Source: JBNKDD01 sp050288085 (lineage in GTDB: Bacteria; Chloroflexota; Anaerolineae; Aggregatilineales; UBA3940). Taken from it: DNA of 9,014 nucleotides. The translations under genes were made by a program, and so were the position numbers. This document shows, piece by piece, positions 1-6,091 of the stretch. The DNA lies in the NCBI GenBank assembly GCA_050288085.1, contig JBNKDD010000230.1, positions 1 to 9,014 of the forward strand, read 5' to 3'. The first letter of the stretch is position 1; the number at the start of each line of letters is the position of its first letter. The notes below the pieces were generated by a model, which saw only the letters and a list, made by a program, of their open reading frames with translations, did no database searches and was not told the origin of the DNA.

Positions 1-77
1 TGTCGAACCCTGCCTTAGCTCGCCTTAATTGGCGAAGGTATTGATCAGCATGAACTTGATTTTGATCTGTGGAAAAT

Positions 78-112
78 ATTTGGGAGAGCTTTTAGTAAAG
101 GCCCTCCCAAAT
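78..112 (-). terminator. strong hairpin, possible minus-strand terminator
   Basis: ATTTGGGAG (78-86) is perfectly complementary to CTCCCAAAT (104-112). A second inner stem, GCTTTT paired with AAAGGC (88-93 with 97-102, one G:T pair), closes on a 3-nt loop, so the whole 35-nt segment folds with a single A:C mismatch. Read on the minus strand the hairpin is followed by ATTTTCC, a weak T-run. It could therefore end transcription leaving the transposase remnant at 451-176. The T-tract is poor, and the structure could instead belong to a mobile-element end. The pairing is seen directly; the function is inferred. Confidence 0.4.
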
Positions 113-130
113 CTCTCTGGTGAATCTGCT

Positions 131-181
131 AAGTAAATTACTGTGCCTATATTTTTTCAGGGGGGTTTCCGTAATTTACTT
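131..181. repeat. 11-bp perfect inverted repeat, 29-nt spacer
   Basis: AAGTAAATTAC (131-141) and GTAATTTACTT (171-181) are exact reverse complements separated by 29 nt. The right arm contains the TAA stop of the truncated transposase frame, so the arm lies exactly where homology to the right-hand transposase is lost. It may mark the end of a small inserted element, a recombination scar, or a simple hairpin. No target-site duplication is evident. Confidence 0.55.
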
Positions 182-451
182 TATTTTCTTCTTGCATCCC
201 CGGCTGCTTTTGCATTCCGACCACGGTCTGGCATCTCGTTTGATGGGCTGAATGACCAATAGCAGCCCTGCCTTGCAGGCCGGGCAATCCTTTGGTGACT
301 TCGCCTTCCATGGGCAGGGATTACGAGCTGCTTTCTTGGCTGCTTTCCACAGCTTCTCCAGTCGTTCTTGATGCCGCTGCCACAACATGTAGCCAATTAG
401 ACCAACCGGACAGACCAATATGCAATGTTCAATGAAGATGATGAGAGACAC
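176..451 (-). pseudogene. IS1-like transposase N-terminal remnant (truncated)
   Basis: The translation aligns with the first ~87 residues of the transposase at 7674. It has an N-terminal hydrophobic segment containing FIEHCILV (IIEHLVLV in the other copy). A basic linker, KSPKDCPAC (KSPSDCPAC), PW.E.KS.RG and a final KKKIK follow in the same order. Immediately after KKKIK it meets a TAA, so the second and third cysteine pairs and the whole DDE catalytic domain are missing. The frame is open from 520, but nucleotide alignment of the AAGGTCTG region places the start homologous to the other copy at a GTG at 451. This is a degenerate fragment and cannot encode an active transposase. It is oriented opposite to the right-hand copy. 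Homology is visible directly; family assignment rests on the better-preserved copy. Confidence 0.75.
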
Positions 452-536
452 TAACCAGACCTTACGGGGAAATAACGGCTGCAAAGGTCTGTATTCTGGC
501 TGGTCATCTCGATTGGTCAACTTTTGACCGATGGTG

Positions 537-547
537 AATTATCCGTC
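537..547 (-). repeat. shared IS end motif, left copy
   Basis: On the minus strand this reads GACGGATAATT, identical to 7575-7585 on the plus strand. In each element the motif lies 111-114 nt upstream of the homologous IEH codons of the transposase N-terminus. This is probably part of the terminal inverted repeat or end region of the IS family. Weaker similarity continues outward to a GGTAC at 565-561 (7557-7561 in the right copy), which may be the true element tip. Confidence 0.5.
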
Positions 548-631
548 ACTTTTCGATGAAGTACCAACATCCAAATTAATTTTTGAAGCAGGTTGCACAA
601 AATCGGCAAGCAGCCCTCGTGAATTCGGGTT

Positions 632-664
632 GTGTCATTAGATGTCACGACGTTGGCTTATCAT
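632..664 (+). promoter_or_regulatory. candidate operator and -10 region of the two-gene operon
   Basis: GTGTCAT TAG ATGTCAC (632-648) is a near-perfect 17-bp palindrome with one mismatch per arm. A TATCAT hexamer (659-664) lies just downstream and could be a -10 box about 40 nt upstream of the ATG at 703. No convincing -35 box is present at the right spacing, and the palindrome occupies that position. That would fit an activator- or repressor-controlled promoter, but this is inference only. The remainder of 521-702 shows no gene. Confidence 0.3.
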
Positions 665-702
665 AGAGTTATTGATGACTGGAAAAAAGAAAGGTTAAGA
701 CA

Positions 703-1002
703 ATGTTGTGGCGACATGGAGATGTATTGATCCAGCAAATTGACCGGATACCAGAAGAAGCAGATGTCCGGCGATCATTGGTTCTTGTCTACGGCGAGTC
801 CACCGGGCACAGCCACCGAATCGCCGAGCCTGATGCGGCGCAAGTGTTGGAATTAGATGGGCTGCTGTATGTGCATGTTATTGATGAGCAGGCAACTATC
901 ATCCACGAGGAACATGCCCCTATCACACTGCCGCAGGGCCTGTACAGCGTATGGGTTCAGCGAGAGTATACACCTGAGCGCATCCGCCGCGTTGTTGATT
1001 AG
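703..1002 (+). CDS. small conserved protein of unknown function, partner of the LRR gene
   Basis: This encodes a 99-residue soluble protein with no signal peptide or membrane segment. Visible features are an N-terminal HGDVLIQQID strand, a central GESTGHSHRI motif, then HEEHAPITLPQGLYSVWVQREYTP near the C-terminus. The pattern (R.GDVL, YGE.TGH.H, HEEHAPI.LP.G.Y...QREYTP) matches a family of conserved hypothetical proteins that I recall from cyanobacteria and other bacteria, often next to DUF6745 genes. The several conserved histidines suggest metal or ligand binding, but no function is established. The ATG at 703 has an AAGG Shine-Dalgarno 8 nt upstream. The gene ends 20 nt before the LRR gene, so the two are probably co-transcribed. 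Confidence 0.85.
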   Translation: MLWRHGDVLIQQIDRIPEEADVRRSLVLVYGESTGHSHRIAEPDAAQVLELDGLLYVHVIDEQATIIHEEHAPITLPQGLYSVWVQREYTPERIRRVVD

Positions 1003-1022
1003 CCAATAAAGGGATAGTAGTT

Positions 1023-1973
1023 ATGTTCCCGGAAATCTTGCAAGCCCACGAACTGAACATCAGTGGACGCCAGGATATCGACTATCTACCGGCGGAAATG
1101 GATGTTCAACGTCTGAATGCCAGCGATTCTACGGTATCTGAAGTTGCTGAGGGATTGAGCTTCTTCGAACTGGACCTCTCCGGCTCATTAATCGAAACCC
1201 TGCCCGCCGATCTTCAGGTTGCCTTTCGGCTGGATTTGAGCCGGTGTGAGCAGCTGCGTGAACTGCCGGACGGCCTGTCAGTAGGAACGTTGATTTTGCA
1301 AAACTGCACACAGCTTCGCGCCCTGCCGGAAGACCTCGATACTTATTTTCTGGATGTCACCGGCTGTACCAACCTGATGCTCTGGCCGGACAGCGCCGCC
1401 GTTCATGCTGGACGCCTGGTTCTGCGAGGCTGCACCCAGATAACCGAGCTGCCTGCTTCTGTCCGAACGTTGGCCCAGCTTGATGTCAGCGGGTGTGTAA
1501 ATCTGCATCACCTGCCCGACGACCTGACCGTTACCGGGTGGATCGATGTGGCCGACAACGGCCTGACAGAACTACCCGCTTCTCTGAAAGATGTGCAAAT
1601 TCGCTGGCGTGGGGTGCTGGTTGACGAGCGAATCGCGTTTCGGCCTGAGACGATTACGGCTGACGAGGTATTGGGCGAATCCAACGTGGAACGGCGACGC
1701 GTGATGCTGGAACGGATGGGTGTTGGGCGCTTCCTGGAAGAAGTCGAAGCGGAGACGCTGGACACGGATATGGATGCCGGTGGACTGCGTCGACTCCTGC
1801 GAGTCGATATGCGGCAGGATGAACCGCTGGTTGTGCTGGTGGTGCGCTGTCCATCCACTGGTCGCGAGTATATCCTGCGCGTCCCACCAACCATCACCAC
1901 CGCCCGCCACGCCGCGGCCTGGATTGCAGGCTTTGACGATCCAGATGCTTACCATCCGGTCAAGGAAACCTGA
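1023..1973 (+). CDS. leucine-rich-repeat protein with DUF6745-like C-terminus
   Basis: This is a 316-residue protein. Residues ~45-195 hold about seven leucine-rich repeats of 20-22 residues with the pattern LP..L.v...LdlsgC..L..; the cysteine recurs in SRC, QNC, TGC, RGC and SGC. Residues 223-238 (ERRRVMLERMGVGRFL) and the C-terminal YILRVPPTITTARHAAAW segment match the conserved tail of DUF6745 proteins as I remember them. It has no signal peptide or transmembrane segment, so it is probably cytoplasmic and may act in protein-protein recognition. AAAGGGA lies 8 nt before the ATG, and the gene is the second of a two-gene operon. Its stop is only 7 nt from the stop of the convergent radical SAM gene. 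Function unknown. Confidence 0.85.
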   Translation: MFPEILQAHELNISGRQDIDYLPAEMDVQRLNASDSTVSEVAEGLSFFELDLSGSLIETLPADLQVAFRLDLSRCEQLRELPDGLSVGTLILQNCTQLRALPEDLDTYFLDVTGCTNLMLWPDSAAVHAGRLVLRGCTQITELPASVRTLAQLDVSGCVNLHHLPDDLTVTGWIDVADNGLTELPASLKDVQIRWRGVLVDERIAFRPETITADEVLGESNVERRRVMLERMGVGRFLEEVEAETLDTDMDAGGLRRLLRVDMRQDEPLVVLVVRCPSTGREYILRVPPTITTARHAAAWIAGFDDPDAYHPVKET

Positions 1974-1980
1974 ACAGCAC

Positions 1981-2871
1981 TTAGCCTGACTCACCCGGCG
2001 ACTGCCACACGGGGCGGGATGGTATACGCTCCAGGATGCCATCCCCAAATATGTCATATAGGCCCAACTCCGGCATATGGATATAACCGATGTGGCAGTG
2101 GCAGGTGTTTGCGGTACATAGGCGCGGCATCAATGCCTGTTCAAAATCGGGTTGGTAGATGCTGCCGATTGGCTCTTTGATGAAATGGCAGCGATAAATC
2201 TCGCCATCACCATCAACACTAATAACCGTATGCCCTGCCCAGCAGGGCTTATTTTTTGACTCATAGACAACGGTGTTGTAGGGGAATAATGGGTCAACAG
2301 CGGTAAATCGCTGCATCAACTCCGGGTGGGGGGGATGTTCCTTTTTGCGGTAGGCATTGATCCACAGGTAGATCGAATCGGGCAGCGCCTGGCGCATCGT
2401 TTCGATCTCGGCGGCATCTTCAGGCAGGCCCACCATCCCCACACTGTAACGCACCCCAAATGAGTCAAGCCTGGTACATTGGCTCAAAAACGCCTCTCGC
2501 GTGGTCTGCGATGGGTGATAAGTAGCCCATAGTGCGAGTGCGGCTCGATTGGCCTCAGCAACCCAATCGAGCCGCCCGGACAAATTGGTCTGGATGGCTA
2601 CTCGAACCACATGGGACTGGTGACTCAAAAAGGTCATGGCCTGTTGATAGCGCCCATGAATCAGGGCCTCGCCCCAGGGCGTAAAAAAGACCCCGATCCG
2701 CCGGTGATTTTGCTGGCTGACCCAGGCTGTGAAGCGTTCAAGCGCTTGTTGATCAGCCTTATGTTCAGCCCTTGTTTCTCGCTTCTTGGCAAAGGGGCAA
2801 TATCCACAACCATAATTGCAGCTGCTCAACGGGCCGCGATATAGAATATAGAGAGTGTTAGTGGATGTCAT
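1981..2871 (-). CDS. STM4011-family radical SAM protein
   Basis: The 296-residue protein has a radical SAM cluster motif close to the N-terminus (C18-X3-C22-X2-C25 in SCNYGCGYCPF) that would bind a [4Fe-4S] cluster and cleave S-adenosylmethionine. The C-terminal third has five further cysteines, at ~210, 228, 252, 257 and 259 (the last three as CTANTCHC). These resemble an auxiliary Fe-S cluster region of the SPASM/twitch type. The overall sequence (LYILYRGPLSSCNYGC, FTPWGEAL, DGDGEIYRCHF) matches the STM4011 family; the substrate is unknown. I chose the ATG at 2871, which overlaps the preceding gene by 14 nt; a TTG at 2880 is also in frame. It is the last gene of the five-gene operon and converges with the LRR gene after 7 nt. 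Confidence 0.9.
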   Translation of the reverse strand: MTSTNTLYILYRGPLSSCNYGCGYCPFAKKRETRAEHKADQQALERFTAWVSQQNHRRIGVFFTPWGEALIHGRYQQAMTFLSHQSHVVRVAIQTNLSGRLDWVAEANRAALALWATYHPSQTTREAFLSQCTRLDSFGVRYSVGMVGLPEDAAEIETMRQALPDSIYLWINAYRKKEHPPHPELMQRFTAVDPLFPYNTVVYESKNKPCWAGHTVISVDGDGEIYRCHFIKEPIGSIYQPDFEQALMPRLCTANTCHCHIGYIHMPELGLYDIFGDGILERIPSRPVWQSPGESG

Positions 2872-4159
2872 ACTGCTCAATCAGGTCTCGAACCAGTTTG
2901 GAATATAGAAATGGGCCGATTACGTCCGTGTATTCCAACCCCGATGAAGTCAGGCGAATAAAGGATTCGTTGATTGTCGCCAGATCCATCTCAACCAACT
3001 GCTCCAGTTCCGGGAGATGCTCAAGGACATCTTGCGCAAAGTAAGCACGATATGCAGCCCGATCCATCCCCTCGCTGCGCAGCAGGGATTTGATCACATA
3101 ACGCCGGTGCTGATCGTCGGCGCTCAGGCGAATGCCATAGTGGATAGCATCAAAACTGCGGCGTGGACGTTCAAGGTAATCTCTGAGAATAGACAACACC
3201 TCTCCACGTGATACCGCCCACTCGCTGGAATAATGTAAAGCCCGTGTGTAGGAACGTGCTCCACAGCCAAACCCTACCATGCCATCCTCCTGACATGAAT
3301 AGGGGGGTGACACCGTTTGAGGGGCATTCTTCCGCTGAAACAAACGCATTGAGCGCATGACATAGCCCTGAGCAAGCAGATAGTCTCGCGCCTGCCGTAA
3401 CAATTCCTGGCGGTTATCATTCCCTGCCTGTTGGCGTCCATCCAGACCGGTCAAAGGCCGGACATAGAGCGGATACAGGTATATCTCCTCCGGCTGCCAG
3501 CGCAGCGTATCTTGGAGGGACTGCTGCCAACTGGCAGGAGTCTGGCCGGGCAAACCGTAAATCAAGTCAATGTTAAGCGTGGGGATTTCTGCCTGACGGA
3601 TCACATCCAGTGCTGTGTATACTTGATGGGTGCGCTGGGAACGCCCGGCAGCGCATACTTCATCTTCGATAAAACTCTGCACGCCAATGCTGATCCGGCT
3701 GACCCCTGATTCTTTCAGGAAGGCCAACCGCTCCAGGGTAGCCGTCTGCGGGGAGGTTTCGACCGAGGCCGGTATCTGCAAAACGTCCTGCCGGGTCAGC
3801 CGCCGAACCAGGGCAAATAACCGCTCCAACTGGGGGAGGTTTAGTCGGGTTGGTGTGCCCCCACCAATCGCCAGGCGGGCAAAGCTTAACCTGCCCAACT
3901 GCTCCATCACCGCATTCACCTGCACGTCAAGCTGATCCAGATACCGGTCAACCAGATCGTCGCCGGGATTGGCAATGGTAAACAGGTTGCAATACCCACA
4001 GCGCATCTCGCAAAAGGGGATGTGGAAGTACAGGAACAGCGCCGATTTATCTTCATCCGCCCACGCCGCTGCCAGATTTTCCGCCGGTTCTAAAGGTCGA
4101 TAGGCTGTCTTGTGCGGGTAAGCATAGGCATATCCCTGGTATGGCGATTCAGTGAACAT
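2858..4159 (-). CDS. STM4012-family radical SAM protein (HemW/HemN-like)
   Basis: The 433-residue protein has a CX3CX2C motif (C50, C54, C57 in FHIPFCEMRCGYCNLF), GGGTPT (99-104), ISIGVQSF (156-163) and NIDLIYGLPGQT (196-207). These are hallmarks of the coproporphyrinogen-oxidase-like (HemN/HemW) radical SAM superfamily. The N-terminal YAYPHKTAYRPL and C-terminal FGCGARSY segments, and its neighbours, place it in the STM4012 family rather than in heme metabolism. The start is the ATG at 4159, preceded by GGAGA with 5-nt spacing. The frame extends upstream to 4261, but that extension lies inside the previous gene and lacks such support. It overlaps the hydrolase gene by 11 nt and the STM4011 gene by 14 nt. 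It is probably a cytoplasmic Fe-S enzyme acting on the cassette's unknown substrate. Confidence 0.92.
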   Translation of the reverse strand: MFTESPYQGYAYAYPHKTAYRPLEPAENLAAAWADEDKSALFLYFHIPFCEMRCGYCNLFTIANPGDDLVDRYLDQLDVQVNAVMEQLGRLSFARLAIGGGTPTRLNLPQLERLFALVRRLTRQDVLQIPASVETSPQTATLERLAFLKESGVSRISIGVQSFIEDEVCAAGRSQRTHQVYTALDVIRQAEIPTLNIDLIYGLPGQTPASWQQSLQDTLRWQPEEIYLYPLYVRPLTGLDGRQQAGNDNRQELLRQARDYLLAQGYVMRSMRLFQRKNAPQTVSPPYSCQEDGMVGFGCGARSYTRALHYSSEWAVSRGEVLSILRDYLERPRRSFDAIHYGIRLSADDQHRRYVIKSLLRSEGMDRAAYRAYFAQDVLEHLPELEQLVEMDLATINESFIRLTSSGLEYTDVIGPFLYSKLVRDLIEQYDIH

Positions 4160-4970
4160 CACGTTCTCCAGGCAAGATGAACTCGGCGTAGGGAACTGTC
4201 CATACAACGGGATGGGCGAGCCGGTGGCCGACATACCCGTCTTCGCCATAGCAGGTTCCATGATCGGAGCAGATAATACTCAGCCATGAACCGCGCGACC
4301 TGAGCATCTCAAACAGGGGATGAAGCTCCTGGTCCACATAGCGCAGGGCGGCAGCGTGTGATTCGAGGGTGTCGACGCCGCTGTTGTTCAGATAGAAATA
4401 ATTTGGCTGGTGAATAGCGGAAATATTCATAAAGAGAAAGACGCGCTGGTGGCGTGGGAGATCGGCCAGGATACGCCGGGCAAGAGCAACCTGATGGCGA
4501 GTGGAATGGGGATCGGTCACTCCCAGGCTTTCAGACCAATAGCTGGCATCAAACAGGTTGGGGAAGACACTTCCCAGCGGACTGAGGCGGTTAAAAAAAC
4601 CAACGCCACCAATACAAATGGTGTAGTAGCTGAGATTATGAAAGCCTTCGACGATGGTATCTTCCTCAAATACATAGGTGCGATCTGTAATGGTGGCTGC
4701 GCCTGGAAACTGAGCCGCCAGCAGACGGGGGTGAGGGCCGGGGTGTGCCGGGGTGGGCAAAAATCCACTGAAGAAGGCGTGATGGGCAGCATAAGTGAAA
4801 CTGCCCGGACTATGGCATTTTTCCCAACCAGACAGGACACGTTGCAAGGTGGGGGTGCGCCCCTGCTCCAACTCGCGGACTGCTACGTCGTAGCGCAGGG
4901 TGTCCAGCGTGATAAACAGCACGTGGTGAGATGGGATCAGGTGGTTGGCGTTAAGATTGGCATTAGGCAC
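4149..4970 (-). CDS. STM4013/SEN3800-family hydrolase
   Basis: This 273-residue protein has the alkaline-phosphatase/sulfatase fold signature: VLFITLDTLRYD (metal-ligand candidate D23) near the N-terminus. HSPGSFTYAAHHAFFSGFLP (53-72) is where the family nucleophile normally lies. Near the C-terminus is ICSDHGTCYGEDGYVGHRLAH, with D236, H237 and H249 as metal-ligand candidates. The CxPxR sulfatase motif is absent, so a phosphatase or phosphodiester-type activity is likelier than a classical sulfatase. It has no signal peptide, unlike most sulfatases, which fits action in the cytoplasm alongside the radical SAM enzymes. The GTG at 4970 overlaps STM4014 by 34 nt; a downstream GTG at 4922 lacks a Shine-Dalgarno. 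The substrate is unknown; the metal and nucleophile roles are inferred by analogy. Confidence 0.9.
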   Translation of the reverse strand: MPNANLNANHLIPSHHVLFITLDTLRYDVAVRELEQGRTPTLQRVLSGWEKCHSPGSFTYAAHHAFFSGFLPTPAHPGPHPRLLAAQFPGAATITDRTYVFEEDTIVEGFHNLSYYTICIGGVGFFNRLSPLGSVFPNLFDASYWSESLGVTDPHSTRHQVALARRILADLPRHQRVFLFMNISAIHQPNYFYLNNSGVDTLESHAAALRYVDQELHPLFEMLRSRGSWLSIICSDHGTCYGEDGYVGHRLAHPVVWTVPYAEFILPGERDVH

Positions 4971-6091
4971 TGTTGAATTTCCGCTGCATAAGTTGATAAA
5001 CCGCTGTCTTGTACATTGTTCAGCAAATCACCAAAGGCATTGACCTCAAGGATGGTGGGACGCTCATAGTTGTGGTTGACGGCCAGATCAACACCGACAT
5101 ACAAACAATCTGGATAACAGGCAGCTGCGGCAACTGCCGTCTTCTGAATGGCGTGCCACCGCTCCTCGCCGATATGTTCAACTAGATGTGAGATATCCAA
5201 CCGCCGGTTTAGAAGATGGAGATTAGTGATGGGGCACTTACTCAAGCGCATCACGCTGTGCCGGGACTGCCCACCAATTACGACGATCCGCAGATCGAAG
5301 GTGTGATCGTCAAAGCCTGCTTTGGGCAGCCATGCTTCAATATGCAGCCGGTCATGGCTAAGATAGTCTACCAGTCGGGCAATGTGCGGTTCGTGTCGCA
5401 GGGTGCGGATCTGGCGGGTATTGAAAGCCGTCCATGTCTGACCAGGGCCCTTCACCAGTTCGACGGTGGTAATGGCGCGAATATGCGGCCCGGCAACCTG
5501 CAAGGCCATCATGCCTGCTCCACTTGAGCCATGGGCAGGCTTGATGAAAACGCGCTGAAGCCGATGAATCCGCATTGCCTGACGAAGATCATCATAACCG
5601 GTGATAGGTGGCAAAGATCGAGGAACGGGAGCACCTGCCTGTTGTAAGAGCTTATGCACCGCCACTTTATCAAATAGCTCGGCAATATCATGGGCCGGGT
5701 TCATGATCTGATGGGATGGTGCTTCCGCAAGCCCGGCCTCAATGCGAACCAGTGCATGGCAGAATCCCAGATACCATTGGCGGAAGGGCAGCAGCCCTCC
5801 TCTATCTATGGGATAGCGGTCAATGTCATCAGGGGGAATTGCCCGATAACCTTCACGCAATGTGGCAGCCGCACCGGCATGGAGCAGCGCCCGGCATGTG
5901 TTGAGATCCCGTCCCGGCGATTCGATGCGGATGAGGTCGCCTTCCGCAATATGGTCGGCCAGATGAACGTCACCTGCCAGCAGACTGGCATATGTAATGA
6001 GCTGGGCCGGGGGTAATCCATATGAATCCAGGGCAGTGTTGAACCCGCTTACCCTCGGATCGCCCTCCGTGCCAATGATCAGGAAACTCAT
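4937..6091 (-). CDS. STM4014-family ATP-grasp protein
   Basis: The 384-residue protein has ATP-grasp features. LFDKVAVHKLLQQAGAPVP (139-157) opens the central domain, and FIKPAHGSSGAGM (182-194) contains K184 and a Gly/Ser-rich loop. E252 and DLR (266-268) follow, and LEVNAFGD (E349, N351) gives the magnesium-binding acidic residue and asparagine. ATP-grasp enzymes join a carboxylate to an amine or thiol through an acyl phosphate, so this is probably the ligase of the cassette. The ATG at 6091 overlaps the STM4015 stop as ATGA, indicating translational coupling. A GTG at 6115 would add eight residues, but the family-like start MSFLIIGTEGDPRV favours 6091. It matches the STM4014 family; the ligated partners are unknown. 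Confidence 0.9.
   Translation of the reverse strand: MSFLIIGTEGDPRVSGFNTALDSYGLPPAQLITYASLLAGDVHLADHIAEGDLIRIESPGRDLNTCRALLHAGAAATLREGYRAIPPDDIDRYPIDRGGLLPFRQWYLGFCHALVRIEAGLAEAPSHQIMNPAHDIAELFDKVAVHKLLQQAGAPVPRSLPPITGYDDLRQAMRIHRLQRVFIKPAHGSSGAGMMALQVAGPHIRAITTVELVKGPGQTWTAFNTRQIRTLRHEPHIARLVDYLSHDRLHIEAWLPKAGFDDHTFDLRIVVIGGQSRHSVMRLSKCPITNLHLLNRRLDISHLVEHIGEERWHAIQKTAVAAAACYPDCLYVGVDLAVNHNYERPTILEVNAFGDLLNNVQDSGLSTYAAEIQQCLMPILTPTT

Noticed and set aside
1..60. TCGCC-TTAATT-GGCGA short dyad (20-35) and repeated GCCTTA (12-17, 22-27)
   Set aside because: The arms are only 5 bp with no T-tract or nearby gene, too weak to assign a function.
1023..1973. Repeated segments as a CRISPR array or DNA tandem repeat
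   Set aside because: The ~60-66 nt periodicity is a protein-level leucine-rich repeat in an open frame; the DNA units are not identical and there are no spacers.
1572..2057. Minus-strand open frame of 161 codons at the convergent junction
   Set aside because: It overlaps the DUF6745 C-terminus and the end of STM4011 in wrong frames; it shows no recognisable motifs.
3431..3935. Two overlapping plus-strand frames inside the STM4012 gene
   Set aside because: They are shadows of a gene with conserved radical SAM motifs; no ribosome-binding site or domain is visible.
2858..4159. Annotation as HemW/HemN coproporphyrinogen oxidase
   Set aside because: The superfamily motifs are present, but the N-terminal YAYPHKTAYRPL region and the neighbouring genes fit the STM4012 family; there is no heme-biosynthesis context.
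4160..4261. 34-residue N-terminal extension of the STM4012 protein
   Set aside because: It lies wholly inside the upstream hydrolase gene; the ATG at 4159 has GGAGA at good spacing and a family-like start.
4410..4976. Plus-strand open frame of 188 codons
   Set aside because: It lies antisense to the STM4013/STM4014 genes, whose motifs are clear; it has no family-like sequence.
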